Shown piece after piece: positions 9,236 through 18,297 of a stretch of 64,000 bases of DNA. A program made the translations under genes and the position numbers. The notes under the pieces were generated by a model that searched no databases, was not told the origin of the DNA, and was given only the letters and a program-made list of their open reading frames with translations. Origin of the DNA: an uncultured Polaribacter sp. (GTDB lineage Bacteria > Bacteroidota > Bacteroidia > Flavobacteriales > Flavobacteriaceae); assembly GCF_947500975.1 (NCBI RefSeq), contig NZ_CANMUE010000008.1, forward strand, positions 80,690 to 144,689, given 5' to 3'. How positions within the stretch are numbered: the first letter of the stretch is position 1; every line of letters begins with the position of its first letter.

Positions 9236-11251
9236 ATGAATCCACTTTTACAAGATTTTAATACAGCTCCTTTTTCTAAAATTTCTAATGAGAATTACAA
9301 ACCTGCTATCAAAAAAGGTATTGAAATTGCCAAAGCAGAAATTGATGAAATCACAAATAATTCTGAATCTCCAACTTTTAAAAACACAACGGTTGCTTTA
9401 GATTTTACCGGAGAAAAACTAAATAGAATCACCAGTATTTTCTTCAATTTAAACTCAGCAGAAACTAATGATGAGATTCAAAAAATAGCGCAAGAAGTTT
9501 CTCCTTTGTTAAGTGAGTTTTCAAATGATATTAGGTTAAATAAGGCTTTATTTAAAAGAGTAAAATCGGTTTTTGATGATAAAGAAAATCTAGATTTAAC
9601 TAAAGAGCAAAACATGTTGTTAGAAAAACAATATAAAGGTTTTGCTAGAAATGGCGCTAATTTAAATGAAGATGATAAATTAAAACTTAGAGAAATTGAC
9701 GCTCAACTTTCTAAACTTTCATTAAAATTTGGAGAAAATGTTTTAGCTGAAACCAATGCTTTTGAAATGCATTTAACGAATGAAGAAGATCTTTCTGGAT
9801 TACCAGAAAGTGTAAAAGAAGCGGCAAAAGAAGTTGCAAAATCAAAAGAAAAAGATGGTTATATTTTTACTTTAGATTACCCAAGCTACATTCCGTTTTT
9901 AACGTATGCAGATAATAGAGAATTAAGAAAAAAAATGGCAATTGCTGCTGGTAAAAAAGCATTTCAAAATAATGAATTTAATAATGAGAAAATTGTTTTA
10001 GAGATTGTAAACTTACGTCAACAAAGAGCAAATTTATTAGGTTATAAAACACATGCTCATTTTGTTTTGGAAGAAAGAATGGCAGAAACGCCAGAAAATG
10101 TAATTGAGTTTTCTAATAATTTATTACAAAAAGCAAAACCAGCTGCAAAAAAAGAATTTGAAAATTTAGAAAATTACGCTAAAAAATTAGACAATATAGA
10201 TCAACTTCAAAAATGGGATGGCTCTTATTATTCTGAGAAACTAAAGAAAGAATTATTCGATTTAGATCAAGAAATTTTAAAACCATATTTTAAATTAGAA
10301 AATGTTATTGATGGTGTTTTCGAAATTGCAAATCGTTTGTTCGATTTAAATTTTGAAGAAGTTTCTAATATAGAAAAATACCATGAAGATGTAAAAACAT
10401 ACAATGTTACTGATAATCAAGGCAACTTTATTTCTGTTTTTTATGCAGATTTTCATCCTAGAAAAGGAAAACGCAATGGTGCTTGGATGACTAGCTACAA
10501 ATCACAACAAATTAAAAACGGAATTAACGAAAGACCACACGTTTCTATCGTTTGTAATTTTACAAAACCAACCGAAACAAAACCTTCGTTATTAACTTTT
10601 AATGAAGTTACAACGTTGTTTCATGAGTTTGGACATGCGTTACACGGTATGTTAGCAAACACCACTTATAATAGTTTATCAGGCACTTCTGTTTCTTGGG
10701 ATTTTGTGGAGTTACCAAGTCAGGTTTTTGAAAACTGGTGTTATGAAAAAGAAGCTTTAGAGTTGTTTGCAAAGCATTATGAAACTGGTGAAATTATTCC
10801 AATGAAATATATTGAAAAGATAAAAGAATCTGCTAGTTTTCATGAAGGTATGCAAACTTTACGTCAACTAAGTTTTGGTTTATTAGACATGAGTTGGCAT
10901 TCGCAAGACTCATCAAAAATAAAATCTGTAAAAGAATTTGAAAATGTTGCTTTTTCCGATACAAAATTATATCCTGATGTTGCAGAAAATTGTATGAGTA
11001 CTGCTTTTTCTCATATTTTTCAAGGAGGATATTCTGCTGGATATTATTCATATAAATGGGCAGAAGTTTTAGATGCAGATGCTTTTGAATATTTCTTAGA
11101 AAAAGGAATTTTTAATAAAGAAGTAGCTACTAAATTTAAAGAAAATGTATTGTCTAAAGGCGGAACAGAAAAACCTATGGAATTATACAAACGTTTTAGA
11201 GGGCAAGAACCAAAACCTGATGCTTTATTAAAAAGAGCAGGATTATTATAG
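9236..11251 (+). CDS. M3 family metallopeptidase (Dcp/oligopeptidase A type)
   Basis: Thimet-like zinc peptidase of about 671 aa that degrades short peptides in the cytosol or periplasm. The zinc motif HEFGH lies at residues 463-467 followed by ALHGM; the downstream ligand helix and the C-terminal SHIFQGGYSAGYYSYKWAEV segment are diagnostic of the Dcp/PrlC group. The track starts at TTG 9233; I prefer the adjacent ATG at 9236 because the family begins NPLL. No signal peptide, so probably cytosolic. It converges on a glycosyltransferase gene with a strong hairpin between them. Confidence 0.95.
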   Translation: MNPLLQDFNTAPFSKISNENYKPAIKKGIEIAKAEIDEITNNSESPTFKNTTVALDFTGEKLNRITSIFFNLNSAETNDEIQKIAQEVSPLLSEFSNDIRLNKALFKRVKSVFDDKENLDLTKEQNMLLEKQYKGFARNGANLNEDDKLKLREIDAQLSKLSLKFGENVLAETNAFEMHLTNEEDLSGLPESVKEAAKEVAKSKEKDGYIFTLDYPSYIPFLTYADNRELRKKMAIAAGKKAFQNNEFNNEKIVLEIVNLRQQRANLLGYKTHAHFVLEERMAETPENVIEFSNNLLQKAKPAAKKEFENLENYAKKLDNIDQLQKWDGSYYSEKLKKELFDLDQEILKPYFKLENVIDGVFEIANRLFDLNFEEVSNIEKYHEDVKTYNVTDNQGNFISVFYADFHPRKGKRNGAWMTSYKSQQIKNGINERPHVSIVCNFTKPTETKPSLLTFNEVTTLFHEFGHALHGMLANTTYNSLSGTSVSWDFVELPSQVFENWCYEKEALELFAKHYETGEIIPMKYIEKIKESASFHEGMQTLRQLSFGLLDMSWHSQDSSKIKSVKEFENVAFSDTKLYPDVAENCMSTAFSHIFQGGYSAGYYSYKWAEVLDADAFEYFLEKGIFNKEVATKFKENVLSKGGTEKPMELYKRFRGQEPKPDALLKRAGLL

Positions 11252-11259
11252 TAAACAAC

Positions 11260-11294
11260 AGCAGTTTTCAGTAAATACTTTACTGAAAACTGCT
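11260..11294. terminator. Bidirectional terminator between the M3 peptidase and the glycosyltransferase
   Basis: A perfect 16-bp stem (AGCAGTTTTCAGTAAA and its complement) with a 3-nt loop lies between two convergent genes. It is symmetric and A/T-tailed only within the stem, so it could stop transcription from both sides. Confidence 0.75.
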
Positions 11295-11306
11295 ATTGCA
11301 AACTGT

Positions 11307-12545
11307 TTATTTATTTTTCTCTTCAATCCATTTGCTCATATATTTTGTAGCTTGTAATGTTTGATGTTGTAATAAATTACCTAAAAAATTTTGAGTCCTA
11401 TGTTCCTCTAAATTTAGTTGAAGTTCTTTAATTCCATTTATAAAAACCGGACTTAAATTCTCTTTATCATAAATTTGGTTGATAATTTCAATTCCTTTTT
11501 TTTGAGATGATTCCCATAATTTTTCATCAGAATATAATTGAACTGCTTTTTTAGAAAATTCATTAAAATCATTTTCTACAAAACCATTCCAAAGTAAATT
11601 ATGGTGCATCCCTTCTGCTCCAATTTCGGTAGTTACACTTGGTGTTCCGCAAGTCATAGCTTCAGTCAATTTACCTTTTATTCCTGCACCAAATCGTAAA
11701 GGCGCTAAAACTACTCTAGCGTTTTTAACAACTTCTTCCGCATTTCCTGCAAAACCTTTTATAATAAAACCATCTTTTTTATTATGTAGTTCTTTAATTT
11801 GTTGTGTTACATAGGCTCCATAAACATGAAGTTCTGAATTAGGAATTAATTTTCTGATATTACTCCAAATTTCTTTTTTTAGAGTGATAACAGCATCAAC
11901 ATTTGGTTTATGAAAAAAATTACCAATAAACACGAAGTGGTTTCTTTCAGAAAAAGGTTTCCAATTTTTAGTTTGATTTTTATCAATTTTATATAATAAA
12001 AAAGGCAAATAATACAAGATTTTTCCATCAATCTTAAAAACAGATTTTAGCAAATTCATTTCAAAAGTAGAAATAATCAAACTCAAATCACATCTTAAAA
12101 TAGATGCTATTTCACGTTTTGTTTCATCAGATTTTAATAAAGCATTGTTTGTAAACTCTTCTCCTTTTTTTAATTGTTGATATCTTACTTTTCGTAAAAA
12201 ATGTAAATCTTCAGTATCTAAAATTCGTAAAGCTTTAGGGCAATTTTCTGCAACTCTCCAACCAAATTGCTCTTCAATCATAAAACGATCAAAAACAACA
12301 ATTTTTGGGTTTAATTTTTTTACAAAATCATCAAAAGAAATATTATTTAATTCAATAAAAACTTCATGAACACCTATTGTTGATAAATCAAGTGCCTTTT
12401 GATTTTTTGTTGCAGAAGATGCAAAAGTAACTTTCCAATTTTGTTTTAAATAAAGCTCAATTAACTGCAACATTCTAGAGCCTGCAGCAGATGAATTTGG
12501 CTCAACCCAAACAGTACCAATAATTAAAACAGTATTTTCTACCAA
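11307..12545 (-). CDS. Glycosyltransferase (GT4-like, GT-B fold)
   Basis: Probable sugar transferase of 412 aa. The C-terminal half has FVFIGNFFHKPNVDAV and the nucleotide-sugar motif GAGIKGKLTEAMTCGTPSVTTEIGAEGM, typical of GT-B family 4 enzymes; the N-terminal half begins with a Rossmann strand (VLIIGTVWVEP) and an SAAGSRM loop. The donor and acceptor are not deducible. The start is TTG at 12545, directly after the TAG stop of the upstream haem-binding gene and in the same reading frame, so expression must use re-initiation at TTG or rare readthrough. Confidence 0.8.
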   Translation of the reverse strand: MVENTVLIIGTVWVEPNSSAAGSRMLQLIELYLKQNWKVTFASSATKNQKALDLSTIGVHEVFIELNNISFDDFVKKLNPKIVVFDRFMIEEQFGWRVAENCPKALRILDTEDLHFLRKVRYQQLKKGEEFTNNALLKSDETKREIASILRCDLSLIISTFEMNLLKSVFKIDGKILYYLPFLLYKIDKNQTKNWKPFSERNHFVFIGNFFHKPNVDAVITLKKEIWSNIRKLIPNSELHVYGAYVTQQIKELHNKKDGFIIKGFAGNAEEVVKNARVVLAPLRFGAGIKGKLTEAMTCGTPSVTTEIGAEGMHHNLLWNGFVENDFNEFSKKAVQLYSDEKLWESSQKKGIEIINQIYDKENLSPVFINGIKELQLNLEEHRTQNFLGNLLQHQTLQATKYMSKWIEEKNK

Positions 12546-13019
12546 CTATTTAGCATTCATTTGTTGCTTATAATCTGCTTGCACTTTTTTTCCCCAAGTA
12601 ACAATAGCATCAATTTGTTCTTGCGTTAAATTAGCTTCACTATGAGTCCAAGTATAAGAGTTTAAAGGCATTTCTCCTTTTTCTACTTCCTCATACAATT
12701 CATCCATTTTATGTTCTTTTCTTTTTAATGAATACTCATTCCATTTAGAAAAGTTTAAGTGTTTTTTTCCGTCTTTTACATGACTGTCTAACCAATAATT
12801 TATAGGTGTAATATTATTATACCAAGGATATTTGGTAACATTACTATGACAATCGAAACAACTTTCTGTTAAAATTTTACGGACTTCTGTTGGCGGATTT
12901 GTTTCAGCAATAAAAGCATCTATAGAAGTTATACTTCCTTCATTCTTATCTGGTCCAAAAAATTGCGAAATCAGTAATAAAATAAGTATAAAAAGTAATG
13001 TTTTTTTAAGAATCTTCAT
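12546..13019 (-). CDS. Haem-binding domain protein, exported c-type cytochrome-like
   Basis: 157 aa with an N-terminal membrane segment or signal (KKTLLFILILLLISQFF) and one CxxCH haem site (SCFDCHSN) in a Haem_bd-type domain. The YPWYNNITPINYWLDSHVKDGK and FSKW motifs are characteristic of this Bacteroidetes family, in which the protein is located in the periplasm or anchored to the inner membrane. Electron partner unknown. The glycosyltransferase ORF follows in the same frame after one stop codon. Divergent from lpdA with a 95-bp gap. Confidence 0.87.
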   Translation of the reverse strand: MKILKKTLLFILILLLISQFFGPDKNEGSITSIDAFIAETNPPTEVRKILTESCFDCHSNVTKYPWYNNITPINYWLDSHVKDGKKHLNFSKWNEYSLKRKEHKMDELYEEVEKGEMPLNSYTWTHSEANLTQEQIDAIVTWGKKVQADYKQQMNAK

Positions 13020-13087
13020 GATATAAATTTTAGATTTTAAATATAGTAAAATTAACCAATTCTCTTACTCTTATCTAAAAATATATG

Positions 13088-13095
13088 TACTTTTG
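13088..13095 (+). promoter_or_regulatory. Candidate -7 element for lpdA
   Basis: TACTTTTG matches TAnnTTTG exactly, giving a predicted start near 13102 and a 13-nt leader before the lpdA ATG. The -33 element is not clear. Confidence 0.55.
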
Positions 13096-13114
13096 TATCT
13101 AAAATTACAAAGTA

Positions 13115-14515
13115 ATGACATACGATATTATTGTTATTGGTTCTGGACCTGGAGGATATATAGCTGCAGTTAGAGCCTCTCAATTAGGAAAAAAAGTAGC
13201 AATTATTGAAAAATATTCTACTTTAGGTGGTACTTGTTTAAATGTGGGATGTATTCCGTCTAAGGCATTATTAGACTCTTCTCATCATTATTATGATGCT
13301 GTACATCATTTTGAAGAGCATGGAATTTCAGTTGAAAAACCTACTTTCGATTTTGGTAAAATGGTTGATAGAAAAGCCAAAGTTGTAGAAACTACCACTG
13401 GTGGAATTAAGTATTTAATGGACAAAAACAAAATTGATGTTTTTGAAGGATTAGGTTCTTTTGTTGATGCAACTCATATAAATATTGCAAAAAATGATGG
13501 TACTTCTGAAGTAATTGAAGGAACAAACATAATTATTGCAACTGGCTCAAAACCATCTACATTACCTTTTATCACTCTTGATAAAGAACGTGTAATTACT
13601 TCTACTGAAGCTTTAAAATTAAAAGAAGTACCAAAACATTTATTAGTAATTGGTGGTGGTGTTATTGGTTTAGAATTAGGTTCTGTATATAAACGTTTAG
13701 GTGCAAATGTTACTGTTATTGAATATGCAGCAAAAATTACACCAACTATGGATGCCGATGTTTCTAAAGAACTACAAAAAGTTTTAAAGAAACAAGGGAT
13801 TAAATTTGCTGTTAGTCATGGAGTTACTTCTGTAGAAAGAAATGGTGATGAAATAATTGTAAAAGCAAACAATAAAAAAGGAGAAGAAGTTACTTTTACT
13901 GGTGATTATTGTTTAGTTGCAGTTGGTCGTCATGCATACACAGCCGGATTAGGTTTAGAAAATGCAGGTGTAAAAGTTACAGAAAGAGGACAAATTGATG
14001 TTAATGATCATTTACAAACTAATATTTCTAATATCTACGCAATTGGTGATGTTGTTAAAGGAGCAATGTTAGCACACAAAGCTGAAGAAGAAGGTGTTGT
14101 TGTTGCAGAATATTTAGCTGGCGAAAAACCACATATAGATTATAATTTAATTCCTGGTATTATTTATACTTGGCCTGAAGTTGCCGCAGTTGGTAAAACT
14201 GAGCAAGAATTAAAAGATGCAAATGTAGATTATAAGGCTGGTAAGTTTTCTATGCGTGCTTTAGGAAGATCTAGAGCAAGTGGAGATATTGACGGATTTG
14301 TAAAAGTATTAGCAGATAAAAATACAGATGAAATTTTAGGAGTTCATATGGTTGGTGCGCGTGTAGCAGATTTAATCATGGAAGCTGCTGTTGCTATGGA
14401 ATATAGAGCTTCTGCAGAAGATTTAGCCAGAATTTGCCATGGTCATCCAACATACTCTGAGGCCGTTAAAGAAGCTGCAAAAGCTGCTTGGGACGGAAAA
14501 CCTTTAAATGCATAA
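13115..14515 (+). CDS. lpdA: Dihydrolipoyl dehydrogenase (E3)
   Basis: FAD enzyme that reoxidises lipoamide in pyruvate/2-oxoglutarate dehydrogenase and glycine cleavage complexes. FAD site GSGPGGYIAA, redox disulfide GGTCLNVGCIPSK (C41 and C46), NAD site VIGGGVIGLELGS, second FAD motif IYAIGDVV and the C-terminal HGHPTYSE active-site His-Glu pair are all present. 466 aa is standard. It is monocistronic: own promoter-like element upstream and a strong terminator 17 bp downstream. No E1/E2 genes are adjacent. Confidence 0.98.
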   Translation: MTYDIIVIGSGPGGYIAAVRASQLGKKVAIIEKYSTLGGTCLNVGCIPSKALLDSSHHYYDAVHHFEEHGISVEKPTFDFGKMVDRKAKVVETTTGGIKYLMDKNKIDVFEGLGSFVDATHINIAKNDGTSEVIEGTNIIIATGSKPSTLPFITLDKERVITSTEALKLKEVPKHLLVIGGGVIGLELGSVYKRLGANVTVIEYAAKITPTMDADVSKELQKVLKKQGIKFAVSHGVTSVERNGDEIIVKANNKKGEEVTFTGDYCLVAVGRHAYTAGLGLENAGVKVTERGQIDVNDHLQTNISNIYAIGDVVKGAMLAHKAEEEGVVVAEYLAGEKPHIDYNLIPGIIYTWPEVAAVGKTEQELKDANVDYKAGKFSMRALGRSRASGDIDGFVKVLADKNTDEILGVHMVGARVADLIMEAAVAMEYRASAEDLARICHGHPTYSEAVKEAAKAAWDGKPLNA

Positions 14516-14531
14516 AATTTATACATAATAT

Positions 14532-14562
14532 AAAAAAACCTCACTATTTGTGAGGTTTTTTT
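14532..14562 (+). terminator. Rho-independent terminator of lpdA
   Basis: A-tract, stem CCTCAC/GTGAGG with loop TATTT, then a seven-T tract. It lies inside the 5' extension that the ORF track gives to the next gene, which argues against that extension. Confidence 0.9.
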
Positions 14563-14594
14563 GTTCTCAAAACTTTCGAGTATTTTTACACCAT

Positions 14595-15896
14595 ATGCAA
14601 AGAACAAATCGTACTTTTTCTGTTGATGATATTCAAGAATTTAAAACACAGCTTTTGTCTTGGTCTCAACAATTTGATACTGCTCTTTGGCTAGATTCTA
14701 ATAACTATAAACAAAAATATTCTAGTTTTAATTGTGCTTTAGCTATTGAAGAATTTACATCAATTAAAACTGATTATTATAATGCTTTTGACAAGTTAAA
14801 AGAATATCAAACCATAACTAAAGACTATATTTTTGGGTATATTTCTTACGATGTTAAAAATAATGTAGAACAACTTTCTTCTAACAATTATGATAATTTA
14901 GACTTTGCTGATTTATATTTTTTTCAACCACAAAAATTGATCTTTATCAATGGTAATGAAATTGAATTTTGTTATTTAAAAATGGTAGATGATGAAATAG
15001 AAAATGACTTCGAAGAAATTTCTAAAAACAAAAATCTAAAAACGCAAAAATCTAATTCTGATATCAAAATAAAACTCAGAATTCATAAAGATGAATACCA
15101 CTATAAAGTAAACAAAGTTTTAGATCATATTAAAAGAGGTGACATTTACGAAGCCAATTTTTGCCAAGAATTTTATGCAGAAAATGCTACTATAAATCCT
15201 TTAGAAGTTTACAATCACTTAAATGAAATTTCTGAGCCTCCATTTGCAGTTTTTTTTAAAATGGAACATCAATATGTATTATCTGCTTCACCAGAAAGAT
15301 ATATTAAAAAAGAAGGCGCAAAAATAGTTTCTCAACCTATAAAAGGTACCGCAAAACGTTTACGAAGTAAAATTGACGATGATAAAATTGCATCAGATTT
15401 AATGAGAGATGAAAAAGAGCGTTCAGAAAATGTTATGATTGTTGATTTAGTTAGAAATGATTTATCAAAAACTGCTAAAATAGGAACTGTAAAAGTAGAA
15501 GAATTGTGCAAAGTATATTCATTTAAACAAGTGCATCAACTAATATCTACAGTTGTATCTGAAGTTGAAGAATATACACATCCAATAGATATTTTACAAA
15601 GTACTTTTCCAATGGGAAGTATGACAGGAGCTCCAAAAGTTTCTGCAATGAAAATTATAGAAAACTTAGAAGAAACCAAACGTGGCTTGTATTCTGGCAC
15701 TGTTGGTTATATTACACCAGAAGGTAATTTCGACTTTAATGTTGTTATCAGAAGTATTTTATATAATGAAGAAAAAAAATACATTTCTTATTCTGTTGGT
15801 GGTGCAATTACAGCAAAATCAATTCCTGAAAAAGAATATGAAGAATGCTTATTAAAAGCAAAAGCCATGAAATATGTATTGCTAAACTCGAAATAG
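14595..15896 (+). CDS. pabB: Aminodeoxychorismate synthase component I (PabB-like)
   Basis: Chorismate-using enzyme of folate (p-aminobenzoate) synthesis. The C-terminal chorismate-binding domain shows RGDIYEANFCQEF, PIKGTAKR, VDLVRNDLSK and MGSMTGAPKVSAM. Lys250 in PIKGT is the residue that distinguishes aminodeoxychorismate synthase from anthranilate synthase, which has Ala there. The N-terminal domain is short. The track start at 14550 falls in the lpdA terminator, so I use ATG 14595 (433 aa). No glutaminase subunit or lyase gene is adjacent in the window. Confidence 0.88.
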   Translation: MQRTNRTFSVDDIQEFKTQLLSWSQQFDTALWLDSNNYKQKYSSFNCALAIEEFTSIKTDYYNAFDKLKEYQTITKDYIFGYISYDVKNNVEQLSSNNYDNLDFADLYFFQPQKLIFINGNEIEFCYLKMVDDEIENDFEEISKNKNLKTQKSNSDIKIKLRIHKDEYHYKVNKVLDHIKRGDIYEANFCQEFYAENATINPLEVYNHLNEISEPPFAVFFKMEHQYVLSASPERYIKKEGAKIVSQPIKGTAKRLRSKIDDDKIASDLMRDEKERSENVMIVDLVRNDLSKTAKIGTVKVEELCKVYSFKQVHQLISTVVSEVEEYTHPIDILQSTFPMGSMTGAPKVSAMKIIENLEETKRGLYSGTVGYITPEGNFDFNVVIRSILYNEEKKYISYSVGGAITAKSIPEKEYEECLLKAKAMKYVLLNSK

Positions 15897-15915
15897 ATTT
15901 TTTTATATTTACAAT

Positions 15916-16155
15916 ATGATAATTGATCAAGAAGAAAAGTTTAAGTTAGTATTTGAAAATTTAAAAGAAAGGCCAAATGAAATAAATATGTTTGCTAAGT
16001 TTTTAGATATGTTTCCTTCTGAATGGAAACAACTAAAAATAAATTTCTCTAAATTTAATAGAAGTAAACAATTTGGCAGAACAATACCATTACCAAAACC
16101 AGAACAATCTTTAAAAAAAGAGATTAGAATTTGGCTAAAAAAACAACAATTATGA
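15916..16155 (+). CDS. Small conserved-looking protein, unknown function
   Basis: 79 aa, lysine-rich, no signal peptide or membrane segment; it contains FAKFLDMFPSEWKQLKINFSKFNR and a basic C-terminus (KKEIRIWLKKQQL). I do not recognise the family. It looks real because it has its own ATG 19 bp after pabB, and its stop overlaps the next start in an ATGA arrangement, typical of translational coupling to the alpha/beta hydrolase gene. Confidence 0.6.
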   Translation: MIIDQEEKFKLVFENLKERPNEINMFAKFLDMFPSEWKQLKINFSKFNRSKQFGRTIPLPKPEQSLKKEIRIWLKKQQL

Positions 16156-16973
16156 CACATGATGAGTTTAATTTCAACATTTACAAAACCAAATTTTTTG
16201 GTCAATTTTGGAAAGCAAAAGAAACAAAAGCCGTTGTTGTATTAGTTCACGGAATGGGAGAACATTCCACCCGATATGTTCATGTTGCACAAAAATTAAC
16301 AAAAAACAATTTTTCTGTTGTTGCTTTTGATCATTTTGGACATGGCAAAACCTTAGGTAAACGTGGTCATAATCCAAATTTTGGAGCAGTTTTAGAAAGC
16401 GTATCAAAAACTATTGAAAAAGCAAAAGAATTATTTCCAAACAAACCTGTTTTTCTTTATGGGCACTCAATGGGTGGTAACACAGTTATTAATTATAGTA
16501 TTAGAAAAAAACATAATTTAAAAGGTATAATTGCAACAAGTCCGTTTTTAAAATTAGCATTTGAACCACCAAAAATTAAGTTAGCTGTTGGCAAATTGCT
16601 ACAAAAAATAGCACCTTCAATAACAATCGGAAATGGATTAAATGCCAATGACATTTCTAGAGATAAAATAGAAATTGACAAATATATTGATGACCCTTTA
16701 ATACATAATAAAATTAGCCCTAATTTTTCTTTAACTTTTATTGACACTGGTAAATGGGCAATTAGAAACGCTAATAAATTACAAACAAACATGTATTTAT
16801 TACATGGTACGGATGATAAAATTACTGATTATAAAGGAACACAAGAATTTACAAATAATTCAGAAAAAGCAACTTTAAAATTATTTAATGGCGGCTACCA
16901 TGAATTGCATAATGATTTATGTAAAGAAGAAATGCTACAAGATATTATAAACTGGTTAAATTCTCAGTTATAA
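16152..16973 (+). CDS. Alpha/beta hydrolase, monoacylglycerol lipase-like (S33 hydrolase 4 domain)
   Basis: Serine hydrolase of 273 aa, likely a lysophospholipase or monoacylglycerol lipase. Nucleophile elbow GHSMGG with Ser106, acid in HGTDDKITD and catalytic His in GGYHELHND. The oxyanion region is LVHGMGEHSTRY, typical of this group. The track start (TTG 16131) overlaps the preceding ORF by 25 bp; ATG 16152 gives the usual N-terminus and a 4-bp ATGA overlap with it. No signal peptide, so intracellular or peripheral. Confidence 0.9.
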   Translation: MTHDEFNFNIYKTKFFGQFWKAKETKAVVVLVHGMGEHSTRYVHVAQKLTKNNFSVVAFDHFGHGKTLGKRGHNPNFGAVLESVSKTIEKAKELFPNKPVFLYGHSMGGNTVINYSIRKKHNLKGIIATSPFLKLAFEPPKIKLAVGKLLQKIAPSITIGNGLNANDISRDKIEIDKYIDDPLIHNKISPNFSLTFIDTGKWAIRNANKLQTNMYLLHGTDDKITDYKGTQEFTNNSEKATLKLFNGGYHELHNDLCKEEMLQDIINWLNSQL

Positions 16974-16979
16974 ATTACT

Positions 16980-16987
16980 TACTTTTG
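16980..16987 (+). promoter_or_regulatory. Candidate -7 element for tilS
   Basis: TACTTTTG matches TAnnTTTG exactly. If the last G is at -7, transcription would start near 16994, only about two bases before the ATG at 16996, so the mRNA would be almost leaderless. Confidence 0.45.
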
Positions 16988-16995
16988 AGGCAGAA

Positions 16996-18297
16996 ATGCT
17001 GCAAAAATTTAAAAAACATATCAATAATAATTTCTCTTATTTAAGAGATAAAAAGCTATTAATTGCTATTTCTGGAGGTTTAGATTCGGTTGTTTTACAA
17101 CATCTTCTTTCCCAATTAAATTTCGATATTTCTTTAGCACATTGTAACTTTAAATTAAGAGGAAAAGAAAGTGATTTAGATGAAGAATTCATTAAAAAAA
17201 TATCTAAAAAATATTCTAATCAAATTTTTACAATAAATTTTGATACAAATAAATTTTCCCAAAAAAACAAACTATCAACACAAATTGCTGCACGACAATT
17301 AAGATATAATTGGTTTCAAGAACTTATAGAAAAACACAATTTTAATTATGTTTTAACCGCACATCATGCAGATGATAATTTAGAAACCTTTCTTATCAAT
17401 TTAACAAGAGGAACTGGTTTAGACGGATTTACTGGAATTCCTGAAAAAAATGGAAATATTATTCGTCCGCTTTTACCTTTTTCTAGGGAAGAAATTTTTG
17501 AATATGCTAACGAGCATAAAATTGAATGGCGAGAAGATGCAAGTAACGCATCTACAAAATATATCAGAAATAAAATTAGACATCAGATTGTACCTATTTT
17601 AAAAGAAATTAACCCCACTTTATTAAACACCTTTTCTAATACTATTGATAATTTGCAAGAGAGTAAACAAATTATTGAAGATAAAATTGAAGATGTAAAA
17701 TCTAAAACTATCACTTCAGAAAACAGTATTATAAAAATAGATATTGATAAAATCAATCAATTATCAAAACCAAAAGCATATTTATTTCAGCTCTTAAAAG
17801 TATACAATTTTACTGAGTGGAATGATGTTTATAATTTACTTTCTGCTCAATCTGGCAAACAAGTTTTTTCAGAAAATTACAGGTTATTAAAAGACAGAGG
17901 TTTTTTATTATTGTCTAAAAAAAAACCGACTTCTTCTAAAGAATTATCGTTTCAAATTGATAAAAATCAAACTCAAATCTCAAATCCAATTTCTTTGGTT
18001 TTTGAAGAAGTTCAGCAAAAATCATCAGAAAACAAACAAACTATTTACGTTGATAAAGATTTGTTAAAGTATCCTTTAAAGATAAGGAAATGGCAAAATG
18101 GTGACTATCTTTATCCCCAAGGAATGCAAGGAAAAAAAAAATTAAGTAAATATTTTAAAGATGAAAAATTTTCACTTTTAGAAAAAGAAAATACTTGGCT
18201 ACTTTGCAATACTGATAATGAAATTATTTGGGTGATAAATCATAGACAAGACAACCGTTTTATCAAAAAAAACAATTTAAAAATAACCACAACGTAA
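16996..18297 (+). CDS. tilS: tRNA(Ile)-lysidine synthetase
   Basis: Essential N-type ATP pyrophosphatase that converts C34 of the CAU-anticodon tRNA-Ile to lysidine. PP-loop SGGLDSVVLQH near residue 27, then LAHCNFKLRG, AARQLRYNWF and the HHADDNLETFLINLTRGTGLDG segment are diagnostic. The C-terminal TilS domain (KIRKWQNGDYLYP, GKKKLSKYFKDEK) is complete, so the protein is full length at 433 aa. Its stop shares one base with the dsbD start (taATG). Confidence 0.97.
   Translation: MLQKFKKHINNNFSYLRDKKLLIAISGGLDSVVLQHLLSQLNFDISLAHCNFKLRGKESDLDEEFIKKISKKYSNQIFTINFDTNKFSQKNKLSTQIAARQLRYNWFQELIEKHNFNYVLTAHHADDNLETFLINLTRGTGLDGFTGIPEKNGNIIRPLLPFSREEIFEYANEHKIEWREDASNASTKYIRNKIRHQIVPILKEINPTLLNTFSNTIDNLQESKQIIEDKIEDVKSKTITSENSIIKIDIDKINQLSKPKAYLFQLLKVYNFTEWNDVYNLLSAQSGKQVFSENYRLLKDRGFLLLSKKKPTSSKELSFQIDKNQTQISNPISLVFEEVQQKSSENKQTIYVDKDLLKYPLKIRKWQNGDYLYPQGMQGKKKLSKYFKDEKFSLLEKENTWLLCNTDNEIIWVINHRQDNRFIKKNNLKITTT

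Noticed and set aside
9220-9236. TACATTTTG directly before the M3 peptidase as a promoter
   Set aside because: It abuts the ATG, so the transcription start would fall inside the coding sequence.
14550-14594. N-terminal extension of pabB in the ORF track
   Set aside because: Starts inside the lpdA terminator stem and T-run.
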